Shown piece by piece: positions 1 through 5,970 of a stretch of DNA of 5,970 nt; positions within the stretch are counted from its first letter, which is position 1, and each line of letters opens with the position of its first letter. The DNA comes from a bacterium (lineage in GTDB: Bacteria > Verrucomicrobiota > Verrucomicrobiia > Limisphaerales > UBA11358): the NCBI GenBank assembly GCA_021781185.1, contig JAJXXI010000185.1, positions 1-5,970 on the forward strand. The letters run 5' to 3'. Below the pieces are notes generated by a model that worked only from the letters and a program-made list of their open reading frames with translations, had not been told where the DNA came from and did not search any database. Position numbers and translations under genes: made by a program.

Positions 1-2021
1 GTCTTCACATCCACCTGTGCTGGATCGCAAGTCTGCTGCGAAACCTTCTGGTGCGGCGATGGCTTGTAGCGGACGTAAAGCAGCTTCGGCGTTTCCGGCG
101 CGAAATACAAAATGCGCGATTTCTCCGGGATACACGAATAAACCTTGTTTAGGATCGTGCCGCCAAACGTGAACCGCTTGAGATAGCTCGCCTCGCGGTC
201 CGTGTAGGCGCAGGTGAACACGCGTCCGCGCTCCGGCAAGCCGCAGTAGAACAGCTCCTGCCCGACGAACAGTTTCTCCGGCAGCTCCGTGACCTTGTAG
301 GTGCCGTCGCGGAACACGAGCAGCACCTTGTCAAACTTGGTGCATTCGAGCTTGAATTCGTCACCGTTGACCTTGTAGCCGACGTAGCCGGTTTCGCGGT
401 CGTAGCTGACCTTGAACCCCTTGAACGCCACGGCCTTCACATCCACTTCCTCGTGGCGGGCGGACTTGGTGGTCAGGCGCGGATATTGTTTGCCGTATTT
501 TTCCAGCAGCGCCTCCAGATGGCCGATGACATATTTGGTCAGGCCCTTGAGATTTTTGCGGACTTCGTCGAGTTCCGCCCGGGTCTTCTCCATCTCCTCG
601 CGATGCTTGCTGATGTCGAAGAGCGAAATCCGGCGGATGCGAACCTGCAGCAGCTTTTCCACGTCCGCATCCGCCAGGTCGCGGATCAATTCCTTCTTGA
701 ACGGCTTGAAGCCATCATAAACCGAGGCGACAACCGCCTCGTTCGTTTTGCACTGCTCGATCTTTTTGTAAATGCGTTCCTCGATGAAAATGCGTTCCAG
801 CGTGCGGTAATGCAGTTCGTCGAGCAGTTGCTGCTCGCGCAAATCCAGTTCGCGTTTCAGGATGGCGACGAGCTGGGTGGTGTTTTCCTGGAGCACCTCG
901 CTCACGGTCAATTCCACTGGGCGATTGTCCTTGATGACCACGATGCGGCTGGAAATCGTCGTCTCGCAATCGGTGAAGGCATAAAGCGCGTCCACCAGTT
1001 TTTCGGCCTCCACGGCCAGGGGGCACTTGATTTCAATCTCCACGGTTTCGGAGGTGAAATCATTGATGGACTTGACCTTCAACTTGCCTTTGCGAACGGC
1101 ATCCTCGATGGAGCCGAGGAGCGAATCGGTGGTGGTGGTCGGCGGAATTTCCGTGATGACCACGGTGGATTCGTCCTTGATTTTGATGCGGGCGCGGACT
1201 TTCACCGAGCCTTTGCCGTCCTGATAATCGCGCGCATCCATCAGGCCGCCGGTCGGAAAATCCGGCAGACACTTGAACGGCTGCTGCTTGAGAATGGCGA
1301 TCTGCGCTTCGAGCAGCTCGGGAAAATTGTGCGGCAGAATCCGCGCGCTCAAGCCGACCGCGATGCCTTCCGTGCCCAGCATCAAGGTCAGCGGCAGTTT
1401 GCACGGCAGGGTCACCGGCTCCTGGTTGCGCCCGTCGTAGCTCGGGATGAATTCCGTGATGGCATCATTGAACACTTCCGTGCGCGCGAGCGCGGTGAGA
1501 CGGCATTCGATGTAACGCGAGGCGGCCGCCGGATCGCCGGTGAAGATGTTCCCGAAATTGCCCTGGCCTTCGATGAGATAACGCTTGTTGGCCAGCACCA
1601 CGAGGGCGTCGCCGATGGATGCGTCGCCATGCGGATGATACTGCATCGTGTGGCCGACGACGTTGGCGACCTTGATGAAGCGTCCGTCGTCCTTCTCATG
1701 CAACGCCCAGAGAATGCGCCGTTGCACCGGCTTCAAGCCGTCGGCGAGATTGGGAATGGCCCGGTCACGGATGACATAGCTGGCGTAGTCCAGAAAGCCG
1801 CGGTCCACGCGCGTGTGCAGGCCCACGGCGAGCTGTTTCGGGTCAAACGGCTTGTGCGCCACGGCTTCAACGATTTCGGCGACGACGTGATCCGTGCCGT
1901 TGCCATCAGCCCCGGCTGGTTTTGGTTTCGCGGAACTGGTTGCGTCTGCGGCGGCGGGCGGCGCGCCTTCAATGGACAATTCAGTCTGGTTGGATTCTTT
2001 TCTTTTTTTTGCTGCGCTCAT
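1..2021 (-). CDS. parC: DNA topoisomerase IV subunit A (ParC-like type IIA topoisomerase), 3' end cut by window edge
   Basis: This is the A subunit of a type IIA topoisomerase, which cuts both DNA strands through a tyrosine and, with the ATPase B subunit, decatenates or relaxes chromosomes in the cytoplasm. Translation from the ATG at 2021 runs open to position 1 (673 residues). Seen in order: a Lys/Ala/Pro-rich extension (1-60); the start of the breakage-reunion domain (about 67-105, with KPVQRRILW); HPHGD at 129-133; the AASRYIECRL active site with Arg169 and catalytic Tyr170 (codon 1512-1514); GIAVGL near 219-224; a helical coiled-coil region (about 380-515); and the first C-terminal beta-propeller blades (from about 535). 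A GyrA box (QRRGGKG type) is absent after the coiled coil, which favours ParC over GyrA. The start is the first ATG after an in-frame TAA (2034-2036). No clear ribosome binding site precedes it, and an A-rich stretch follows it. Ala134 occupies the position of E. coli GyrA Ser83. The B-subunit gene is not in the window. The family is certain; ParC versus GyrA is likely but not proven. Confidence 0.93.
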   Translation of the reverse strand, partial: MSAAKKRKESNQTELSIEGAPPAAADATSSAKPKPAGADGNGTDHVVAEIVEAVAHKPFDPKQLAVGLHTRVDRGFLDYASYVIRDRAIPNLADGLKPVQRRILWALHEKDDGRFIKVANVVGHTMQYHPHGDASIGDALVVLANKRYLIEGQGNFGNIFTGDPAAASRYIECRLTALARTEVFNDAITEFIPSYDGRNQEPVTLPCKLPLTLMLGTEGIAVGLSARILPHNFPELLEAQIAILKQQPFKCLPDFPTGGLMDARDYQDGKGSVKVRARIKIKDESTVVITEIPPTTTTDSLLGSIEDAVRKGKLKVKSINDFTSETVEIEIKCPLAVEAEKLVDALYAFTDCETTISSRIVVIKDNRPVELTVSEVLQENTTQLVAILKRELDLREQQLLDELHYRTLERIFIEERIYKKIEQCKTNEAVVASVYDGFKPFKKELIRDLADADVEKLLQVRIRRISLFDISKHREEMEKTRAELDEVRKNLKGLTKYVIGHLEALLEKYGKQYPRLTTKSARHEEVDVKAVAFKGFKVSYDRETGYVGYKVNGDEFKLECTKFDKVLLVFRDGTYKVTELPEKLFVGQELFYCGLPERGRVFTCAYTDREASYLKRFTFGGTILNKVYSCIPEKSRILYFAPETPKLLYVRYKPSPHQKVSQQTCDPAQVDVK

Positions 2022-2103
2022 GAGCGGCGCGCATTAAGCCAGAACTTGGCGGTGGCGGCAAGGTTCGGTCGTTCCAACTGGGCAGGAAATTTTCAACGCA
2101 AAA

Positions 2104-2126
2104 CCGGCACGGAATGGATCTGCCGG
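2104..2126 (-). promoter_or_regulatory. GC-rich hairpin with short T-run in the topoisomerase leader
   Basis: On the minus strand CCGGCA and TGCCGG form a perfect 6-bp stem around an 11-nt loop and are followed directly by TTTT (2100-2103). The layout is terminator- or attenuator-like, but the stem is short and the T-run is only four bases. It lies about 80 nt upstream of the topoisomerase ATG. A chance hairpin in GC-rich sequence is equally possible. Confidence 0.2.
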
Positions 2127-2201
2127 CGCGGTGCTGGCTCAGATTCCCGCCGCCGGGCCCTTTTGCGGCAAAAATACCAAACCTTTGAGCTTTTTTCAAA
2201 A

Positions 2202-2207
2202 ATTGTA
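2202..2207 (-). promoter_or_regulatory. Possible -10 box for the topoisomerase gene
   Basis: The minus strand reads TACAAT, one mismatch from the sigma70-type consensus, preceded by TGC. At 17-bp spacing the -35 position is TGGAGC, which matches the consensus at only three of six bases. Transcription would start near 2195 and give a leader of about 175 nt. This is the best -10-like hexamer I see between the inverted repeats and the start codon, but support is weak. Confidence 0.22.
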
Positions 2208-2216
2208 GCAGCCGAC

Positions 2217-2266
2217 GTAAGGAGGCTCCATTTTCCCTGAAAACCCTGAAATTTAAGCCTCCTTAC
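2217..2266. repeat. Inverted repeat 1: 11-bp perfect arms, 28-nt loop
   Basis: GTAAGGAGGCT (2217-2227) and AGCCTCCTTAC (2256-2266) are exact reverse complements. Whichever strand is transcribed, the 5' arm carries AAGGAGG, a full Shine-Dalgarno-like sequence, and the 3' arm carries the matching CCTCCTT, which resembles the 16S rRNA 3' end. No start codon lies at normal spacing after either AAGGAGG. The loop contains a 9-nt direct repeat. The right arm touches the left arm of inverted repeat 2. Function is unknown. Confidence 0.75.
2235..2252 (+). repeat. Short direct repeat, CCCTGAAA(A/T) twice
   Basis: CCCTGAAAA (2235-2243) is followed without a gap by CCCTGAAAT (2244-2252), two 9-nt units differing only in the last base. 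They fill most of the loop of inverted repeat 1. The repeat is clear but short and could be a chance duplication. Confidence 0.5.
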
Positions 2267-2353
2267 CAACGGTGTTGAAAGACCGCGTGCAAACGCGATG
2301 CCGAGTCTGCCTGATTTCGAATCAAATTCTTGTGTGATCTGTCAACACCGTTG
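2267..2353. repeat. Inverted repeat 2: 12-bp perfect arms, 63-nt loop
   Basis: CAACGGTGTTGA (2267-2278) pairs exactly with TCAACACCGTTG (2342-2353). Each arm is itself a small interrupted dyad: CAAC-GGT-GTTG on the left, and GTCAAC-ACC-GTTGAC (2341-2355) on the right. The element can therefore be read either as one long hairpin or as two copies of a palindromic protein site about 76 bp apart. The loop contains a further small dyad, TGATT-TCG-AATCA (2312-2324). There is no T-tract of the kind a classical terminator needs, and the loop is too large for one. Confidence 0.75.
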
Positions 2354-2459
2354 ACTTTACCGCACTCATTCGCCAGCTACAGAGGCTCGATTTGCGCGAT
2401 GGCACTCGGGCAGCAATCAGCGGCAAAAAACCCACAAACCCCGCTTCATTTTTTAGATT

Positions 2460-5400
2460 TCAGGGATAGATTAATCGATAAAAGACGCTACCGTTCACTG
2501 AATTGATGGGCAGGGTCATCTGGTTGGTGCTGGTCGAGTTGGCGATATCCAGCCAGTTGGTGCCGAGTCCCCGGAGCAAACTGTTGGTCTGCACCTGCAG
2601 CCGCCAGCTAATATGATCGGTAGGCCAGTTGAGCGTCAAATTCTTAGCCATCACTTGAAACGTCATGTTAGTAGGATTGGTTGCCGGGGAAATTGCCGGA
2701 GGCAAGTTTGCGCCCTGTAGGACGATTTCAGTGTAGGAGGAATAACCAAAGTCTCGGCTTCCTTGCGGAGTGAAGTCGAAGTGGACGGCTGCAACATTGG
2801 AGGCGAGCACGGTCTGGCCGGCCGGCGGTGATATTGTTACCCGGGTAGCCCAAGGTGTTCCGCTGTCGAAATTCGGATTGTAAAATACGCTGGCCAATGG
2901 GATGAACGTGTTGATATCCGACAAGAGAGCATAGGAGATGTTATAAAATTGACCGGCTCGTCCATAATCCGGCCAGCCGGTGTAAACCACAATGTTAGTC
3001 AGCGTCCATGTTCCGTTGGTGGGGATGTAAGTGATGAATGTGGCGCCACCCTGGCCGGCACCACCGCACGATGCCCCTGACCCTATGCTTGTTCCAATAA
3101 TACCATCCGTCATTGTTACCAAGCCGCCATTGCTATGGCCGCCCAAACCATCCGCAGTGAAGCTATCGCCGACGTTGGTGTCAAAATTGCCGGGTATTTT
3201 CCCGGCAATCAGATTGGGGGATGCCACCGCCCAGTTCGGGGTGCTGGTTTGGGCATTCGTGGCGGTCACGCTTGGCTCCACGGGAATAGAAAACGGTGAT
3301 AAAAAAGTGTAATTGCCGGAGCCGACGGTAAAGATGGCCGCGTTGTTTGAAGCGCCGATATAAGTGATGCCCGGTGCGCTGGCCGCCAGCACACCGCTTT
3401 CGGTGATGGCGGCGGCATTTATGGTGGGCACCCGAATTTCCGCCGTCGTATTGGCCGGAATTGTTACCTGAAGCGTGAGCAGGTTATTGGTGAGTCGCCA
3501 CGCAGAAGCAATAGGTCCTTGAATGGAGTCGTAAGCTCCCTGTGCCCAAGTCAAACCGCCGCCGATTTGCGGGCTGATCAGAATCTTCGTGAAGCCAGGC
3601 TGTAGTTGGTCAATACCGAGTATGTCCCGGTATAACCATTCCTCACAGGCTCCAAAATTTACATGATTCAAAGATAGTGAGGGATAATCACTGGTGTTAA
3701 TGGTCCCATCAGCATTTACAGCACTCCAATTCTCCCACATGGTGGTGGCGCCTAGATGAATCCAGTAACCCCAGGACGGATAATCGGTCTTTTCCAACAT
3801 TTGATAGGCGAGGTCAGTGCGGCCAATGCGGGTCAAGGCGGGCAGCAACAGATGCGTAGTCACCATGCCGGTTGAGAGATGGACGCCCCGGGCACTAACC
3901 GCCGCCGCCAGTTTGTTCGCCGCCAGGGCTCTTTGAGCCGGCGTAAGCAGATTGAAATCCAGCGCCAACGCATAACACCCTTCCGATCCCGATCCCACCG
4001 TGCCATCGCTCGTGACGAAGTTGGCCTGAAAAGCGGAACAAATGTTCGTGAAGAGGAGGCCATAGCTCGCGGCGTCCGAAGCTTTGCCCAATGCCTGCGC
4101 CATTTCGGCCATCATATCGGCACATCGGGCATAAAACGCCGTCGAAATCAACTGTAGGGGCGTCGAACCATCAATCGCCAGCCAGTCGCCATAAGTGCCA
4201 CCCGAACCAATGAAATTGCTCGAATGGGCGGCGTAATAATTCATGTGGCTCACCATGTCGGTGTAGGATCGCTGTGCCGGGCGAAGATTACCGTAAGTGT
4301 GATAAAGCCAATAAGGCACAAATACCACAGCATCCTGCCATCCGGAGCTGAATTGCGAGTCACCTGCGCCCGTCACTATGACCGGCGCCATTTGTGCGCA
4401 ATCGGGAATGGTCACTCGGGCCTTGGAATCCACGATGTCCTGATCCCATTTGCTGTAAAAACTCTCTGCCTGGAAGTTGAACATTCCGGAGCGCATGATT
4501 TCAAGTCCATCGCACCAGCCATCGCGTTCATCACGCTGCGGACAGTCGGTGGGAACATCGAAATAGTTGCCCCGCAATGACCAGAGCATATTCGAATTGA
4601 TCTGGTTGATCAGGGGATTGGAGCATTGGAAGGAACCGACCTCCGGCAGTGCTGAATGCACCACCACAGCCGTCAATGTATTAGTGGTGGGTGCCTGCGC
4701 CAGTCCCTGCACTTCCAGATATTGAAAGCCGTGATAAGTAAAATGCGGTTCCCACGTTTCCACTCCGCCCTTGCAGATGTAAGTATCCGTCGCCTGGGCC
4801 GAGAGCAGATTGTCCCGATAGACCGTTCCATCAGGATTCAGCCATTCGCCGAACCGCATGACGATCCGCGTTCCGGCCGGTTGGTTGGTCACTTGCAAAC
4901 GCGCCCAGCCGGCTATGTTTTGGCCGAAATTAAACACATGCAGACCAGGCCGTGGTTGAGTGATGCTGACCGGAACCAAGGCTTGGTTTGTCTGCACCGG
5001 CTCCTCTGGATACGCCTGAATCACGGGCGAATGTTCCGCCCCGGTCGTCACGTTCGACCAGGAAGCATTGCTGAATCCAGGGCTGTCCCAGCCTGACTGT
5101 TCGAGCCGTGCATCATAGGTTTCGCCGTCGAATCTGTCATCGGCGAGAATCGGTCCAAAGCCAGCCTTCCAGGAACCGTCACTGACGATTACCTGATTGG
5201 TTCCGCTGGCGTAAAACAGATACAGTTCCGTGCGCAGCCGCAACTTTGTGCCATAATTGTTCTGGAGGACTCCGGCTGAAGATCGAATATTGCCACAATA
5301 CCAGCCATCTCCAAGTATCGCGCCCAAGGTGTTTGGTCCCTGATGAAGCAGTGAAGTCACATCGTAGGCCTGATAATAAAGCCGCAGGTTGTAATCGGTC

Positions 5401-5970
5401 CAACCCGGAGTCCAGCAATCGTTGCCGACCCTCACGCCATTCAGGTGCGGCTCCACCAAGCCCTGGTCGGTGACATACAGGATCGCGCGCGACGGCAATT
5501 GGGATAATTTGAAATCCTTCCGCAACATGGTTGCCGCGTGATATATCTTTGCGCTGGCAACAAAACTGCCCCACGGACTCATGCCATAGGGTCCAGTCAC
5601 AAGCGCATTAGACCAGCCCGATGAAACGAAATGAGTCTGGTTCCAATTGGCGAAGAGTTGATTCGCGGAGATCCAGGAACCATCTGTTTGAAAGCTGTTG
5701 GTCTGGCCGTTGCTGAATTTGAGATCAAACGCGCCCATCAGCCCCGCCGCGTTCGGACTGGTGCCGCCGTTCACCGCCGCAACCGCCAAAACGTTGGTGC
5801 CAGGCACCAACAGACTGGAGATGTCGGTTTGATAGGTCTGGCTCCAACTTGTGCCGCTCAAGACGGCTTGTCCGTTGACATATAAAGTGAATGAGTTGTC
5901 TGCCGTCATGGTCGCCGTGGCCTGGGTGACGCTCACGCCCGCCGGCACGGTGAACACCTTTCGAAACCAG
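2460..5970 (-). CDS. Secreted-type GH78 alpha-L-rhamnosidase, multidomain, 5' end cut by window edge
   Basis: GH78 enzymes remove terminal alpha-L-rhamnose from plant or microbial glycans and glycosides by inversion. Numbering here takes the GTG at 5957 as residue 1, although the frame (WFRK) continues to the window edge and the true start lies outside. Domains: an extra N-terminal beta-domain (to about 130); the rhamnosidase N-domain (about 135-300, with LNGVRVGN, PGWTDYN and GDGWYCG); the next beta-domain (about 320-435, with QNIAGWARL and the TWEPHFTYHGFQY region); the (alpha/alpha)6 barrel (about 440-785); and the C-terminal beta-domain (about 785-890). DCPQRDER (471-478) carries the expected general acid Glu477 (codon 4527-4529), and GATTMWENW carries the expected base Glu742 (codon 3732-3734). 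The stretch after DER is GWCDGLE rather than the usual GWTGD. A discoidin-like module and a C-terminal tail follow. The stop is TGA at 2460-2462. Export is inferred from the architecture, as the signal peptide is off-window. By eye, codon use is less GC-rich than in the topoisomerase gene. Confidence 0.95.
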   Translation of the reverse strand, partial: WFRKVFTVPAGVSVTQATATMTADNSFTLYVNGQAVLSGTSWSQTYQTDISSLLVPGTNVLAVAAVNGGTSPNAAGLMGAFDLKFSNGQTNSFQTDGSWISANQLFANWNQTHFVSSGWSNALVTGPYGMSPWGSFVASAKIYHAATMLRKDFKLSQLPSRAILYVTDQGLVEPHLNGVRVGNDCWTPGWTDYNLRLYYQAYDVTSLLHQGPNTLGAILGDGWYCGNIRSSAGVLQNNYGTKLRLRTELYLFYASGTNQVIVSDGSWKAGFGPILADDRFDGETYDARLEQSGWDSPGFSNASWSNVTTGAEHSPVIQAYPEEPVQTNQALVPVSITQPRPGLHVFNFGQNIAGWARLQVTNQPAGTRIVMRFGEWLNPDGTVYRDNLLSAQATDTYICKGGVETWEPHFTYHGFQYLEVQGLAQAPTTNTLTAVVVHSALPEVGSFQCSNPLINQINSNMLWSLRGNYFDVPTDCPQRDERDGWCDGLEIMRSGMFNFQAESFYSKWDQDIVDSKARVTIPDCAQMAPVIVTGAGDSQFSSGWQDAVVFVPYWLYHTYGNLRPAQRSYTDMVSHMNYYAAHSSNFIGSGGTYGDWLAIDGSTPLQLISTAFYARCADMMAEMAQALGKASDAASYGLLFTNICSAFQANFVTSDGTVGSGSEGCYALALDFNLLTPAQRALAANKLAAAVSARGVHLSTGMVTTHLLLPALTRIGRTDLAYQMLEKTDYPSWGYWIHLGATTMWENWSAVNADGTINTSDYPSLSLNHVNFGACEEWLYRDILGIDQLQPGFTKILISPQIGGGLTWAQGAYDSIQGPIASAWRLTNNLLTLQVTIPANTTAEIRVPTINAAAITESGVLAASAPGITYIGASNNAAIFTVGSGNYTFLSPFSIPVEPSVTATNAQTSTPNWAVASPNLIAGKIPGNFDTNVGDSFTADGLGGHSNGGLVTMTDGIIGTSIGSGASCGGAGQGGATFITYIPTNGTWTLTNIVVYTGWPDYGRAGQFYNISYALLSDINTFIPLASVFYNPNFDSGTPWATRVTISPPAGQTVLASNVAAVHFDFTPQGSRDFGYSSYTEIVLQGANLPPAISPATNPTNMTFQVMAKNLTLNWPTDHISWRLQVQTNSLLRGLGTNWLDIANSTSTNQMTLPINSVNGSVFYRLIYP
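2463..2696 (-). other. C-terminal tail domain of the rhamnosidase (Verrucomicrobia-type)
   Basis: These last 78 residues start after a Pro-rich linker (PPAISPATNP). They contain LTLNWPTDHISWRLQ, TNSLLRGLGTNWLDI and the ending GSVFYRLIYP. From memory, near-identical tails end many large secreted proteins of Pedosphaera/Limisphaerales bacteria. The alternating hydrophobic pattern suggests a small beta-sandwich. Its role, whether sorting, anchoring or binding, is not known to me. Confidence 0.6.
2703..3275 (-). other. Discoidin-like accessory module of the rhamnosidase
   Basis: About 190 residues (895-1085) lie between the GH78 C-terminal beta-domain and the tail and are not part of the GH78 core. 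The segment is rich in Gly, Ser, Thr and Asn. Patterns such as WTLTNIVVYTGW, and AAVHFDF leading into YTEIVLQG, resemble the strands of F5/8 type C (discoidin) beta-sandwich domains, where a strand describing the ligand face is followed by a terminal strand ending the jelly roll. A carbohydrate-binding role is an inference from fold and position only. Confidence 0.5.
5568..5970 (-). other. Extra N-terminal beta-domain of the rhamnosidase, partial
   Basis: The first 134 residues in the window (WFRK plus residues 1-130) begin with a jelly-roll-like pattern: WFRK-VFTVPAG, then SFTLYVNGQAV, then DISSLLVPGTNVLAVAAVN. A second, similar segment with RKDFKL, LNGVRVGN and DVTSLLHQGPNTLGAILG follows at residues 146-216, which is the standard rhamnosidase N-domain. 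The protein therefore carries two related galactose-binding-like domains in tandem. The first starts outside the window. Confidence 0.6.

Larger units (their letters stand above)
2022..2459. other. Intergenic region with inverted repeats, no convincing gene
   Basis: This gap separates the rhamnosidase stop codon from the topoisomerase start. Both neighbours read leftward, so it should contain the 3' end of the rhamnosidase transcript and the promoter and leader of the topoisomerase gene. I found no open frame with recognisable protein character, and no tRNA or other known RNA gene. It holds two abutting inverted repeats (2217-2353), a short direct repeat, a small GC-rich hairpin (2104-2126) and a weak -10-like box (2202-2207). 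The stretch 2354-2459, just after the rhamnosidase, shows no strong hairpin followed by a T-tract, so the terminator of that gene is not evident. Confidence 0.8.

Noticed and set aside
1981..2199. Minus-strand 72-codon frame in the topoisomerase leader
   Set aside because: It begins with TTG without a ribosome binding site, has no recognisable protein character, and overlaps the start of the topoisomerase in another frame. Joining it to the gene would need an unsupported +1 shift.
453..2240. Plus-strand 595-codon open frame as a gene
   Set aside because: Its translation shows no recognisable domain and is antisense, in codon register, to a clear topoisomerase subunit whose conserved motifs run through the whole region.
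2317..2345. TTGACA on the minus strand (2340-2345) as a -35 box
   Set aside because: At spacings of 16-18 bp the -10 position reads GATTCG, ATTCGA or TTCGAA, all poor matches. The TTGACA is better explained as part of the dyad at 2341-2355.
2267..2353. Inverted repeat 2 as the rhamnosidase terminator
   Set aside because: The loop is 63 nt and no T-tract follows the stem in the transcribed direction.
3031..5885. Several 65-146 codon frames on both strands inside the rhamnosidase gene
   Set aside because: They all overlap a gene with strong GH78 motifs along its length, and their translations show no family features.
5955..5957. GTG at 5957 as the start of the rhamnosidase
   Set aside because: The frame continues upstream to the window edge as WFRK, which fits the start of a beta-domain (WFRK-VFTVPAG), and no signal peptide follows the GTG. 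It is an internal valine codon.
1..5970. Defence system, CRISPR array, insertion sequence, tRNA or rRNA
   Set aside because: No repeat-spacer pattern, transposase, terminal repeats or RNA-gene sequence was seen. Both genes belong to familiar enzyme families.

Overview
The window holds two protein genes, both on the minus strand and both cut by a window edge, separated by a gap of about 440 bp (2022-2459). The organism is probably a member of the Verrucomicrobiota (Limisphaerales/Pedosphaera-like). Two things suggest this: the rhamnosidase ends in an 80-residue, Asn/Thr-rich tail finishing in 'VFYRLIYP', a type I associate with secreted proteins of that group, and the topoisomerase is of the ParC-like type shared with Bacteroidetes and relatives. 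This assignment is from memory of the families, not from a search.

Left part (1-2021, minus): the N-terminal 673 residues of a type IIA topoisomerase A subunit, most likely topoisomerase IV subunit A (ParC-like). Catalytic Tyr170, the HPHGD motif and the long helical region are all present. The GyrA box is absent from the place where it would normally sit. The 3' end lies beyond position 1. The frame never stops inside the window and is easy to miss, because a long plus-strand antisense frame (453-2240) lies over it in the same codon register.

Middle (2022-2459): no convincing gene. It contains two abutting inverted repeats (2217-2266 and 2267-2353), a short direct repeat, a weak -10-like box and a small GC-rich hairpin in the presumed leader of the topoisomerase gene.

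Right part (2460-5970, minus): a large multidomain GH78 alpha-L-rhamnosidase, 1169 residues in the window, with its 5' end beyond position 5970. A GTG at 5957 is internal and not a start, because a typical domain sequence (WFRK) continues in frame to the window edge. The enzyme has an extra N-terminal beta-domain, the complete GH78 core, a discoidin-like accessory module and the C-terminal tail.

The two genes point the same way, with the rhamnosidase upstream. They have no functional link: one is a housekeeping replication/segregation enzyme, the other an exported glycan-degrading enzyme. I see no defence system, mobile element, CRISPR array or RNA gene. The most unusual items are the intergenic inverted repeats, the Ala at the quinolone-contact serine position of the topoisomerase, and the accessory modules and changed active-site neighbourhood of the rhamnosidase.
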